NCBI RefSeq assembly: GCF_000471905.2
Contig: NW_006499997.1
Coordinates: 1,601,815 to 1,665,814 of the forward strand
Source of the DNA: Amborella trichopoda
Lineage: Eukaryota > Streptophyta > Magnoliopsida > Amborellales > Amborellaceae
Reading direction: 5' to 3'
Length of the DNA stretch: 64,000 nucleotides
The notes below the pieces were generated by a model. That model was not told the DNA's origin. It searched no databases and saw nothing but the letters and a program-made list of their open reading frames with translations. The position numbers and the translations under genes are program-made. Positions 44,786 through 55,721 of this stretch are shown piece by piece (positions within the stretch are counted from its first letter, which is position 1; every line of letters starts with the position of its first letter).

Positions 44786-45926
44786 AGGAAATTGATTTCT
44801 TATGGTTTCCACTGGTTCCCATGCGGCATCTGATGGAGGTAAGCCGTACCATAAGATTAACACTTCTTCTTTATTTTTCCTTACACAACGATTCAAAATA
44901 GCTTGAGGCTTTGGGCTCATTATTCCGTCTTCTTCCCACATGACTGGAAGTTGAGTTTGTACCCCATCATTCACCCTTAGTTTTGGTTTGAGAAGGGAGA
45001 CATGAAAAACGACGCGAATTCTGGAATCACTTGGTAGATCCAATTTGCAGGCAACTGCTCCAATTTGTTTCAAGATTTGGAATGGACCAAAAAATTTAGG
45101 AGAAAGTTTCAAGTCCCTCCTTATAGCCATTGATAACTGTCTATATGGCTGGAGCCTAAAATAAACCCAGTCACCCGCTAAAAATTCTCGCTCGTTGTGT
45201 TTTGAATCATATACTCGTTTCATGCGTTTTTGGGCTTCCTTGATATTTTTCTCCAAGTTATTTAACAACCCTGTCTCGATCAATTAAGTCCTTCTCAACC
45301 GCGGTCACCCTTGAAGTACCTTCATCATAGCTTAAGAGGGTAGGAGGGGCTTTTCCATACACGGCCTCAAATGGTATCGTTTTAATAGTGGAGTGCCAAT
45401 TGGTGTTGTAGCAGTATTCAGCCCATGAAAGCGATTTGGACCAGTCCTTTGGTTGAGAGCTAGAAAAACTACGGAGGTACATTTCTAATGTACAATTGAC
45501 CACTTTACTTTGGCCATCCGTTTGCGGGTGATATGCACAACTAAAATTGAACTTGGTTCCATTCAAATGGAACAATTTCTGCCAGAAGATGCTAGTGCAG
45601 GCTAGGTCACGGTCACAAACAATAGATCTTGGCATCCCATGTAGGTGAAAAATTTGGTCAAAGAAGGTTTGGGCTACACTTACAGCAGTGTAAGGATGTG
45701 AAATGGTCGTAAGGTGTGCATATTTGGATAACCAGTCAACGACCACCAATATTGTTGTCTTTCCTTTGGAAGCTAGTAATCCATCTATGAAGTCTATGGA
45801 TATGTCGTCCCATATCAAGTTTGGTATTGGTAAAGGTTGTAGAAGACTTGCCGGGGTCATGTTCTCCCCTTTGTGGTGTTGACATACATCACAACTTTTG
45901 ATATGTTTATTGACGTGTAGCCTCAT
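44753..45926 (-). pseudogene. Chromovirus integrase and chromodomain
   Basis: Zinc-binding end 'HVNKHIKSCDVCQHHKG' (~45870-45915). Catalytic core from 'WDDISIDFIDGL' through 'VCDRDLACTSIFWQ' to 'HPQTDGQSKVVNCTLEMYLR', then 'WAEYCYNTNWHS'. C-terminal 'FFGPFQILKQIGAVACKLDL' and 'FHVSLLKPKL' (GPY/F-type module). Chromodomain 'LILWYGLPPSDAAWEPVETI' (~44790-44850). The chromodomain is what directs chromovirus insertion to chromatin marks in the family. Confidence 0.9.
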
Positions 45927-45959
45927 ACCCTTCCAATAAAAGATAGAACGTATTCTAAG

Positions 45960-47500
45960 AAGGGACTTTAAAACTCTTCATGGGTGCTTCCATGAAATTA
46001 ATTGACAATGTCTTTTATAAGTGCCGAATCTTCTGCAATGTAGACCTTCTCTTTAAAAACAAAATTCCTTCTTGTAGCTTCCATGGTCCAATAGCCTCTC
46101 CACCCTTTACTAATTCAACTCACCTTTGAAGAGTAAGATTAGTATGAATTTCTTCCTTGATCGCATCCACCCAGTGAGGAATGGGCAATGAAAGTTCTGC
46201 GAGCCCACCTCAAGTCTCTGTTTTTTCATGTTTTCTTGATAAAGCATTAGCAACACTATTTTGTTTCCCACTTTTGTACTCGATGGTGAAGTCAAAACCC
46301 ATTAGTTTGTAAAGCAAGCAATGATTTTCTGGTCCCATAAAAACTTGAGACATTGGTGATCGGTGTGGACCACAAATTTTCTCCCCAAAATATAAGGCCG
46401 CTACCTTTGCACAGCAAGAACTAAAGCCAAAATTTCCTTTTCATAAGTGGAGAGAAAAAGATTTTTACCTTGGAGAGCATAGCTATAAAAAGCTATGGGT
46501 CAATCTTGTAAGAGGACATCGCCAATACCCGATCTGGATGCATCACATTCTATGATGACGTCTCATGAGAAATCAGGGAGTGCTAGTTTGGGGGCTCGTG
46601 TCAACACCTCCTTTAATTTTTGAAATGCCTCCTTTGCAAGTTGATTCCAACCAAATGAATCTTTCTTGAGCAATTTGGTGAGGGGCCCGGCTATTTTTTC
46701 ATAGTCCTTGATGAACTTCCTATAGTAGCCCGTCAACCCAAGAAATCCACGCAAGGCCTTGGGTGTGGTGGGCCTTGGCCAATCCATCATTGCTATTACC
46801 TTGTCCGGATCCATGGCTACGCCATCTTGGGAAATTACATGACCTAAATAATTAACCTTATTTTGGCCAAACTGACATTTTTCAAATTTTATATATAATT
46901 GGTTCAACCGTAAAATTAAAAAAGTAATTTCCAAGTGTCTCATGTGATCAGCCCATGATTTACTGTACCCCAAAATATCATAAAAAAACACAAGAGTAAA
47001 CTTCTTTAAATGAATTTTGAATACCTGGTTCATGAGTGCTTGGAAGGTTGATGGTGCATTGGTGAGTCCAAAAGCCATGATGAAAAACTCGTAATGATCG
47101 TGATGGGTTATGAATGCTATCTTTTCAATATCGGTTGGATGCATTCGGATTTGGTGATATCCAGACTGCAGATCTAATTTGAGAAGAATTTAGCTCCATG
47201 CAATTTGTCCAAAAGTTTGTCTATTACAAGCATTGGGAATTTATCTTTGATTGTAATTTTGTTTAATGCCTTGTATGGCTTGATGGACACCGAGCCATGC
47301 CCACTCATGAGAGGAATGATGTAATCTGATGCATGTTGTGGAGGTAGGCCAGTGGGTTTGGTGATAATCTCTTGAAACCTTTTAACATACACTGAATCTC
47401 GTGCGAAATGGCGGGCTTCTCAGTCATTTGCAATAGGGTATTCAAGCATGGCATTTGAAGTAGCACTCCCTTTGCAGTCTTCCTAGCAGCACGTCTCATA
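45960..47500 (-). pseudogene. Chromovirus reverse transcriptase and RNase H
   Basis: RT blocks 'VSIKPYKALNKITIKDKFPM' and 'DKLLDKLHGAKFF' (~47180-47290), 'FIMAFGLTNAPSTFQALMNQ' (~47050), 'KCQFGQNKVNYLGHVIS' (~46850), 'FLGLTGYYRKFIKDYEKIAG' (~46700-46750), then 'KLLKKDSFGWNQLAKEAFQK' leading into RNase H (46100-46560, fragmentary). Standard Gypsy pol order. Confidence 0.85.
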
Positions 47501-47541
47501 TCAGGGTCTTTAATCAGTCGGTTTTTGGGTACCGAGAAGCC

Positions 47542-48837
47542 CTACAACTTAATGTGTTTTCCGCCCATTTTGAATTTCATTTGTAGTTTTGAAAAGTCCC
47601 AAGTGATGGGTTCCAACATTTGTAGCCACTCTGCTCCCAAAACTACATCATAGCCTTCTAATGGTAGTGAAAAGAAATCAACATAAAGTGAAATATCTTG
47701 CAAACTCATCTTGACATTAGAGCATTTCCCTGTGCTGGAAACTTTCTCTCCAGAGGTGACGGCCACCTCTAATCGTCCTCTAAGATGAGATTTTAGTCCC
47801 ACCCTTTGCGCTAGATTCTCACTGATGAAATTATGGGTACGCCCAGAATCGATGAGGATAGTGGCTTCCCGTCTGAGGCGTCCTGTGACTCTCATCGTTT
47901 CTGGTGCTCGAATTCCAAAAATTGCATGAAGTGAGATTGCAGGCGTTGCTGTTGAGTCATCTTCGTCATTCTCCATGACCGCATCACCATTGATTTCCTC
48001 CGTACAAGCTTCAATCAAGAATATTTTCTTACAACCATGGCCTGGGTTCCACTTGTCATTACAGTTGTAACAAAGACTCTTACTTCTTATTTCTTGTAAT
48101 TTTGCAGATGACATCATTCTCACTAGAATGGTCGCCTGGTTGGAACTGGTTTTCTTATTGAGTGAGAAGGTGGGCCGTGAGACAGGTGGAGCAATTTTTT
48201 TTAAAGATTGGGATGGAGCCTCAAAGAGGAGTGCCATGCTAATGGCCCCTGAAAGGGTTGTGGGCCGATTTGCCTGCACATCAGCTTTCACACTTTCGTG
48301 TAGACCGCTCACAAAGCAACTGACTTGGCGAGCTTGAGGAAGATGCCCCACCTTGGACAACAACTTCTCGAATTGTGTTTGGTATTCGTGTACTGACCCT
48401 ATTTGTTGTAGTTTGGTGAGTTTGTCGAAGAAGTCCATAAATTGATTAGGACCATGGCGAGAGTGGAGCCCTTCTTTAAATTCATCCCAAGAGATGGAAC
48501 CTTTCTCTTGTTTCAAGAGCTGGAACCATAGTTGGGCTTTTCTTTCATGATGGAAGGATGCCAATGATACTTTCTCGTCGTCAATCGTTGTATGCAAGTG
48601 GAAGAATTGCTCGGTCCTACAAAGCCAGCTTGTTGGGTCTTCGTCTCCATTGAAACGAGGGAAGTCTAGCTTGACCATTTTTGGGGTGTAAGAACTTGCA
48701 GTGCCACCTGACTGAAAATGACTTCCATATGATTTTGCTAGCGTGTGAGAATTACCTTCATTCTCTTTTGTTGAAGGTGTTGTCATCTGATCTATCTGAA
48801 TGTTGAGCTGCTTGAAAAGCTCATCCATTTGATGCAT
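47542..48837 (-). pseudogene. Chromovirus gag and protease
   Basis: The frame is open from inside the LTR, but the first methionine after the primer site is at 48837 (MHQMDELF), which I take as the family-type start. Gag: 'LDFPRFNGDEDPTSWLCRTE', 'FHHERKAQLWFQLL', 'FDKLTKLQQIGSVHEYQTQF', 'FVSGLHESVKADV'. Knuckle 'CYNCNDKWNPGHGCKK' (~48030-48080). Protease 'ILIDSGRTHNFISENLAQR' (~47810-47860), ending near 'VVLGAEWLQML'. The gag-protease stretch is the longest uninterrupted frame in the window. Confidence 0.88.
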
Positions 48838-48907
48838 GATATCCTGATGGCTGGTGGACAGTGAGTTTATGGTCTGCTCGATTTGCTCAACCCATTGTTC
48901 CACGCTT

Positions 48908-48921
48908 AGCTCTTGATACCA
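48908..48921 (-). other. Chromovirus primer-binding site
   Basis: On the minus strand TGGTATCAAGAGCT, three bases after the 5' LTR. It resembles the TGGTATCAGAGC site complementary to methionine tRNA used by many plant LTR elements. Confidence 0.85.
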
Positions 48922-48924
48922 CTT

Positions 48925-49303
48925 TGGTACGGCCAGGGTGTTCTTACCCGTTCCAAATGGTGATAAATAAGAAGAAAGAGTTACTTCGAGGGAACTCAAG
49001 CCTTCAATACGTAACAAGTTGAAGATAAAATCGGCTTGCTGATAGTGACTGTTTTCCTCATTAAATAAGAGATTACAATAACAAAAATAACTAAAAGGAG
49101 AAGTTTTAAGCTAAACACACTCTAAGAAAGATAACAATCGGCAACTACTCTAAATACTTGGTAACAACAGGTAATAAAAACAAACTCAAAAACAAACTTC
49201 TCTAAAGACTCGGTCAACATTGTGAGCCATTATTCTCTTCAACTGTAGTAGTAACTTCTTACTGTCCTGCTTTGCACGTCCCTGCTATGAGGCAGTTGTA
49301 ACA
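48925..49303 (-). repeat. Chromovirus right (5') LTR, 379 bp
   Basis: Plus-strand ends are TGGTACGGCC and GTTGTAACA. Roughly 33 substitutions against the left LTR by eye. Confidence 0.92.
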
Positions 49304-49308
49304 CTACG
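49304..49308. repeat. Right 5-bp target duplication CTACG
   Basis: Pairs with CTAAG at 44299-44303. Confidence 0.7.
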
Positions 49309-50660
49309 CGGGCTGTTACACTTTTGAATACGATGGAAGACTATATATCAGTTTAGTTCGGGGATGTTTCAAGGTTATATCGTTAGAATGATCCTATGGA
49401 ATGAAAATAGTGATTATTTGGTTTAATTCACATGAAAAACCAAACTGAGTATCATTTATGCATCGTTATCTAATTTTTGATGCAAGATTATTAACTTATA
49501 TTGATCTCGATTTCAAAAAATAAAAGAGTAATCCTTATGTGGAGTGGATTTGGAAAACGCTTACTCATAAAAATTGGCTGAACCACAACTAGTTCTCACA
49601 TATGGGTGATTTACAAACAAAAGTAACTTGTAAACATTTGAGTTCAATCATCTTTTATTTTGGGAAATATGTGTCATTGTGCAAAGCCCCTTGATGATAT
49701 AAGGACGCTCTTGGACAATAATTAAGGACTTCATAGTTTTTATATGAATTTATTTCATAAAAATATTTCGAATGGACGAGTTTGGATGAAGATTGGCTGA
49801 ATGCTGACTAATTCTTACCATATAGATGATTAAATAGCAAAACAACTTGTGTACAATTGAATCAGTTCATTTTTAATTATATGGAATATGCATCAACATG
49901 CAAGGAGTACCAGAATGTTGTTATGAGAACAAACTTGGGGAGTAATTAAAGGCGTTACGGTCTTTGTGTGTGTCAGTTGTCTTGCAACTTTGAGTAATTT
50001 AATGTGAAAATTGTCTTTAGGCACATTATATATGGAGCACTGGATTGACATTTTGGTGTTAAATAGTTAAGGGAGTCTTGTGTGGTCATGGAATGTATGG
50101 TTAGAATACAAGGCTTTTACCATTAAGATTAGAGAGTTAGAATGATTGAATGGATTGCGATGGGGTGGTGGAGATTACAAATTAAGTGAATATGGTCTAG
50201 AAGTTGGAACATGGTTAGCAAGGGGAAAGCGGAGAATTCAGAGGTGGTCTATAAAAGGCACTAGGAGCATTATTCAACTATAAGAGGCCCTAAGAGCAAC
50301 AGTCTTTTTTCTTCAAGACATACGGCAGCCAATTATTTAACGGTTCTTCAGGTACGAAGCATAGACAAGCCCAGACATCTATTGTGGAATTCCCTTTGAA
50401 GGCCTAAAGCCTTGAAAGTCTTTACTTTTTCCTTGCATCAAATTGATGAAACTTATTTTAAAAACATCAGCTCCTTATAGGGCGGGATACCATGCTTCAA
50501 ACTAAAATTTGGAGACCATTTTGCTTTTTTTTTATAATTTCTTTTGGACTGCATAATTAATCAACTTATAAGGAAATATATGAAATTGATATTGTTTTCA
50601 CGTGAAATATAGTTTTGTTGTTGGACTTACCAAGTCGCTTCTTGTTAAGATGGAATTTTT
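49309..50660. other. Non-coding AT-rich DNA
   Basis: No frame above noise. Two loosely similar stretches (49560-49700 and 49780-49900, each with 'GAT.ATT.GCTGAA..ACTAATTCT.ACCATA' then 'AACTTGT..ACA.TTGA') suggest an old internal duplication of about 220 bases. Confidence 0.45.
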
Positions 50661-50739
50661 GGTAAATCTTTAAACTACTGGGCTTATTGAAGAAAAACGA
50701 GAGAGTTGGTAAATCTTTAAACTACTGGGCTTATTGAAG

Positions 50740-50754
<15 letters not shown>
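50661..50754. repeat. 47-bp tandem duplication
   Basis: GGTAAATCTTTAAACTACTG, then GGCTTATTGAAGAAAAA, starts at 50661 and 50708. Nearly identical, so recent. It runs into the (GA)n tract. Confidence 0.92.
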
Positions 50755-50809
<55 letters not shown>

Positions 50810-50906
50810 TAGTACGTAGTACGTACGTACGTACGTACGTACGTACGTACGTAGTTACGTAGTAGTTAGTACGTAGTACGTAGTAGTTAGTAGTACGTTA
50901 GTTAGT
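50744..50906. repeat. (GA)n then (ACGT)n microsatellite
   Basis: About 30 GA units, then TAGTAGTACGTAGTACGTAC, then a run of ACGT units decaying into TAGTTAG. It breaks into the N gap, after which GAGAGA resumes (50927-50940). The tract length is probably unresolved by the assembly. Confidence 0.95.
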
Positions 50907-50926
50907 NNNNNNNNNNNNNNNNNNNN
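50907..50926. other. Assembly gap (20 N)
   Basis: Twenty Ns inside the microsatellite. Confidence 0.99.
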
Positions 50927-51548
50927 GAGAGAGAGAGAGAAGCCAATTTCCTTTTGGTGATTCCCCAAGTTTAGAAATCCAAAGGGTGTTTGATTTGGTT
51001 GCAATGATATTTGCATCTGTATGTTGTGATAGGCACTATGTAATTTTTCAGGACAATTTCTTCGTGTTTATGGTTTTCTTGGGTTCATATCTCTGTCTTA
51101 TGTACCATTCCTCTAATTTTTATTCACCTTGTTAAAAAATTAAATAATGCCACCACACAAATGCAGTGTTTCTTGTTAGTTCTTTCGATAGAGTATTGAA
51201 CTGATATGCTATTAAAGAGATTCCTCAAAATCAAAGTTGAACTTGTTGAATTATATTGTTTATTCATCTATGTTGTGTGCTAAAGACTTGGTGATTACTC
51301 AGGTTTAGAAATCCATAGGATGCTGGCATGCATCAGAAAATAGTTAATAATAGCTTTCAAGTTACACGAGATATTAACAAAGGGTCTTTTCCATGTGGAA
51401 ATACATTCAGCATCTTACTGAACCACAAAAATTCATAGTCTAAGGCAAATTTTAAGGTACCCTAACAATCTCTCAAACAGGGACCACAATTATGGAAATT
51501 AGAATACCCTTTAACAGAATTTAGTAAGCATGCACCCACATTTAGACA

Positions 51549-51588
51549 AATACACACACACACAGACACACACACACACACACACACT
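51549..51588. repeat. (CA)n microsatellite
   Basis: ACACACACACACAGACACAC and onwards, about 19 units with one GA interruption. Gene-free surroundings. Confidence 0.95.
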
Positions 51589-51744
51589 TGAATTTCACAA
51601 TTGAAATAGGCAAAGAAGCCTGCATTATATTCAAAAGAAAACAAACCCAAAAACCCCAATTTTCAGTACCCCAAACTTATGAAATTTCAATTACTTGAGT
51701 CACACCCAATTTTACTATATGGGCTAATATAAACTACTCTGAGG

Positions 51745-52250
51745 GGTGTCAGCTTTGAGAAAGAGACCATTGGCCAATTCGAAGGTCTTTTGAATGACCT
51801 AGAATGGTGGAGTTCCGAGGCTTTTCAATGTGAATCTGAAGTTCAAGAGTTATGTAGAGCTTGTCTGACTTCCTTAGAGGACTCTCTAGCTCAGCATCAG
51901 AATCTGATGATAGGATATAATGAGAAGAAGATCTTCCTCCTTGCTTATCAAGATAGCTTCAAGAATGAAGACACAACTTGTCTTGCAAAGATGAAGGCTG
52001 CAAAAAAAGAGATAGCAAGGCTACAAGCATATCTCATTCGATTGAAGACCCAGCTAGATCGAAAGCGAGCAGAGACTCAAAGCAAGTCCCAAGAGTTAGA
52101 GAAGTTGAACTCTGAGATGGCATCGACCAACATATAGTCAAGTCAAATTACTTAAGCAATCTCTACCCTCAAAGTGCAAATGAGGATGACTTTAGAGCAC
52201 GCAAAGACAATGAAGATGAAGACTTGTGAAGCCCTTGACAATTTCTAGGG
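51745..52250 (+). pseudogene. Tat antisense ORF, coiled-coil end (second copy)
   Basis: Plus-strand frame with 'LCRACLTSLEDSLAQHQNLM', 'YNEKKIFLLAYQDSFKNEDT', 'LAKMKAAKKEIARLQAYLIR' and 'LDRKRAETQSKSQELEKLNS'. It parallels 19990-20180 ('LPCWRLHLSS' / 'EASLEQHREQVDG', 'KRKATLIAQKSDFSKQGTTH', 'LTKMRALKAEILRM'). Strong heptad Leu/Ile/Ala spacing predicts a coiled coil. The conserved 'K...L..Q..F....TT.L.KM.A.K.EI' pattern between the two copies shows this is a real protein-coding family and not chance. The mobile-domain part is missing here. Confidence 0.65.
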
Positions 52251-52689
52251 GCTCATGAATTCTTTTACCATTTTTCTTGTTTTATTTTCTCCTCTTCATT
52301 CCTTTTGTGGATTTTGATAACTGTAACCATATTTTTTAGAACCATCTATATATGGAATGAATGCTCTTTTCTTTCATTTTTGACTTGTTTGCTTTGTTTG
52401 CTTCATGGTTTGCATCTTTCTCTCATTTTTTATGACCAAACCTTGTCTCCTTCAGAAGGGGTTAAGAGATGAATTTAGAGGTCCCTTCGCATGGAAGAAT
52501 GCTTGGTCTTTATTATGTGTGACTTGAATGCCCTTTCGGGTTTTCATCTAAGTCCTTGGGGCATATGCCATTTTACGTTTTCACGAGAATCTCGTCAGCA
52601 TTTTTTTTTTTTTGTGCCACTTTAACCCATGGTTTTTACACCATGTCTGCCATTTTTTCATTTTTACTCATGATAACTAGTACATAAGC

Positions 52690-55183
52690 TCCATTAGGAA
52701 AAGCAATTTTTACCATAAATGGCTCTTCCCATTTCGGTTCAAACTTCCCTTTTGTACTGCCACGAGTAATAATTGGTCTTCTTACTGCCAAGACTAATTC
52801 TCATGTAATGAAGGACCGTACCCGTATCAACGTATCAAAGGCCTGCTGCATACGGTTTCTGTAAATCTCGAGACTTTGTTGTGCTTGTAGTCTCTTTTCA
52901 TCGAGTGCATCCAGCTCTTGATAACAGATAGCAGCTTGTTCTTTATCCGTCATCTCGTGATGAAGGGCTATCCAGAGTAAGGGTAACTGAATTCCCAAAG
53001 GAAAAAAGTCTCATCCCCATAATACTTCAAGAAGTCTTTCATGCCAGTCTCTTTTTGTTTCAGAAACAGACTTTCGTAGGGCATCACACAGGGTTCTATT
53101 GAAAGCTTCAGCCAAACCATTAGCACTAAGATGGTACATGGTCGAATATTTCAATTTAAACCCAAACTGATTGACCACGCAACGTCAAAACTGAGGACCA
53201 TTTTCTGAGGTGATCCGGTCGGTCACCCCGAATCTATAAATGGTGTTGTGACGAACAAAGTTGGCCACTGTAAGCCTTATAACTTTCTTAAGAGGGATGG
53301 CTTCATCCCATTTAGAGAAGTAAGCAGGGGCACACATGCCTCAAAGATGATGGTGGATCGATAGGACCTCCGATATCCATTCCCCACTGAGTGAATGGCC
53401 ATGCTACTACACTCGGGCGAAGAGCCTCAGGAGCTTGATGATGAATAAAACTTGAATGAATATGCCAAACTGGACAGTTTCTTGCATATATGAGTGAATC
53501 AGTAATCATACATGGCTAGCAATAGCCTATCCTGGTAATTCTGTTATACAGCTTGGGGCCAGACTGGTGCATCCCACAAACTCCAACATGGACCTCCTTG
53601 AGTACATGTTTCACTTCTTTCTGATCAATACACTTGAGCAGCATATCATTGAAGGAAAGTTCAAACAAGATACTGTCACGATACTCATATCGTGTGGTTG
53701 ACATTCATATCTTGTTATGTTTGATGGGATTAATAGGAAGTCTATTGTGTTCCAAATATTCTTTTGTAGGGATTTGCCAGTATGTCACTTGATCCTCTTC
53801 TGCACATAACCTTAGACTCCGACTCCTCTTCTTCCTTCTCTTCAGCTATATAAGGATTTTGAGAACTACTTGAAGCATGCAGAGCCTTTCTAGTTGCAAT
53901 TAGTGCCACGAATGGATAAGTTTGGCACTCCTCAAACAACTACATTTCATCCTCATTAGCGAGCTTATTAACAAAGTCAACACATTGTCATTCAGCCCTC
54001 CATATCGGTGTCGGCTCCTTTAATGGGATCTGAATAGCTGCCCCAAATTGGTGAGCGTGTCAGCATGTGAAATAAGCCTTCACGGTTCAAGGGCAACTTC
54101 TTCGAATTCTACCATCAGTGTCTTAGCGGTATTGAAATAAGGCTTGAAGTTGTCCTTGCTTACATCACATACGCCTTTGTACTGCCTGCTTACGAACTCT
54201 GAATCTCCATAAATGGCCAAGTACTTCAAGTTCATATGAGAAGTAATCTCCAAGCATGTGATGAGTGTTTAATATTATGTTTCATTATGGGACTCTATCT
54301 CTTGGAGAGAATGATAATGGGACAAGACCATCACGAGGGGTGGAGAACACTACTCCGGCACCATCTCTTTCAAACTGAAAAGCCCCATCAAACTGCATCT
54401 TCCAATCACACAATGCTTTAGCGTAAAATACTTCTTCATTTAGAAGGTCATCAGATAAGGGAGAATTAGCTGGGAGAGGGTGTGCAGCCAAGAAATCTGC
54501 AAGCGCTTGGCCTTTGATAGCTTTTTGTGGCACATATGTGATGTCAAACTCCATGAGAAGTAGTGACCATTTTACAAGTTGACCAGACAAATATGGGCGC
54601 GACAAGAGAAATTTAAAAGGGTCTGCTCGAGAGATGAGCTGAACCGGGTGTGCAAGCAAATAGTGTCGGAGCTTTTAAATCATGAATATAAGGGATAAAC
54701 ACATCTTTTTAAAGGGAGAATAATTCTCTTCAGCTCCTTGCATTCTTCACCTGAGATAGTTTAGAGTTTTCTCCTTTCCTCATCATTATTTTAGGCTAGC
54801 AAGGCACCTAGTGACTCGTCCAATGCAGTCACGTATAAGATGAGAGGCTTCCTAAGAATTGGTGTAGAGAGGACATAGGGTTTCAACATGTAATTCTTAA
54901 TGTCTTTGAAAGTTATTTGACATGCTTTGTCCCACTCGAAAGGCACGTCTTTCTTTAATAAGAGGGAAAAGGGCTTACACCATCTTGAAATATTTGAGAT
55001 GAGTCTTCGGATATAGGCAAGCTTGCCTTAAAGAGATTTGAGCTCCTCCAAATTCCTCAGAGATTGCATCTTTTGGGTATCTTTAATCTTAACAAGTTTG
55101 ATCTACAAGCCTCAATACTTGACAACAAGCCCCAAAAATTTCCCTGATTGTACACCAAAGGCATACTTTTAGGACTGTGTCGT
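52690..55183 (-). pseudogene. Tat integrase, RNase H and RT remnant (second copy)
   Basis: Integrase: 'LFELSFNDMLLKCID' then 'HVGVCGMHQSGPKLYNRI' (~53540-53640), 'VVAWPFTQWGMDIGGPIDPP' (~53370-53430), tail 'KEQAAICYQELDALDEKRLQ' (~52900). First RNase H end 'MEFDITYVPQKAIKGQALAD' (~54500-54560); second RNase H start 'QFDGAFQFERDGAGVVFSTP' (~54350-54400). RT remnants run from 54660 to 55183. Confidence 0.85.
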
Positions 55184-55706
55184 AGAAAATAACTGTTGAG
55201 ATACCTCTGATAAAATGACCATAACTAACAAAATATAGGGAATTTTCTAAAGAGACTTAATTTTTTGAAAACTAAACTCATTTATCTATAAGAAAAACAT
55301 TTCCTCTACTAATTATGATATCATTTGTTATCACAAAAAGATCAAACAAAAAAGTGCAAAGTTCCTGGAACTTTGTCACACATAACTAACATGCTCAAAA
55401 GATCTATCAATATCTTTCAAAATATGCATGATTTCACCATAAGATTTTCTCTAGATAGAAATATACTAAAAAACATAAAATATCACTTAGAATAATCACA
55501 TCATATGATAGAAAATCATGCCTTATCATTTTATTGAAAACAATGATCAAATCTGGAATTTTATCTCATGATCTTAGTGCCTTTTAGCCTCTCATCCTCA
55601 AAGACAAAGGAAAAATAGCTTTGTCATTCATGATCAAGTACTTATGCACTTTCTAAATCATAAATTTTGACTAAATATAAGGACTAGGGGGCCCTCTTAG
55701 AGCCTT
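55184..55706 (-). mobile_element. Copia leader and gag start remnant
   Basis: Minus-strand DNA following a primer-binding site. It contains 'ATGAATGACAAAGC' and AT-rich coding-like text, as expected for the leader and start of a Copia gag. It ends abruptly at the Tat fragment near 55183. Coding identity is weak, and position relative to the primer site is the main evidence. Confidence 0.45.
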
Positions 55707-55719
55707 GGCTTTAATACCA
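55707..55719 (-). other. Copia primer-binding site
   Basis: Minus-strand TGGTATTAAAGCC, two bases after an LTR end. It differs from the Met-tRNA site TGGTATCAGAGCC at two places. Confidence 0.7.
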
Positions 55720-55721
55720 TT

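Larger units (their letters stand above)
44304..49303 (-). mobile_element. Reina-like chromovirus (Ty3/Gypsy), 5.0 kb
   Basis: A complete-looking layout on the minus strand: 379-bp 5' LTR (right), primer-binding site, gag, protease, RT, RNase H, integrase with chromodomain, polypurine tract, 379-bp 3' LTR (left), with 5-bp target duplications CTAAG/CTACG. Short LTRs, the 5-kb size, the knuckle C..C....PGH.C and the terminal chromodomain fit the Reina branch. By eye the LTRs differ at about 9% of sites plus small indels. With commonly used plant rates this means a few to about ten million years. The coding part is broken in several places. Confidence 0.9.
51728..55183 (-). mobile_element. Second Tat-family fragment
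   Basis: Same order as 19750-23900 of the 21-kb element: antisense coiled-coil ORF (plus strand), untranslated block with 'AATGCCCTTTCGGGTTTTC', integrase, second RNase H and RT end (minus strand). The pol part stops near 55183 where Copia leader DNA begins. No LTR is present, and the 70-bp array of the other copy is absent: untranslated DNA passes directly to 'AGTACATAAGCTCCATTAGG'. Broken many times. Diverged from the other copy enough to be a separate subfamily. Confidence 0.85.

Noticed and set aside
51462-51659. 65-codon minus-strand frame with Cys/Val repeat
   Set aside because: Product of the (CA)n microsatellite.
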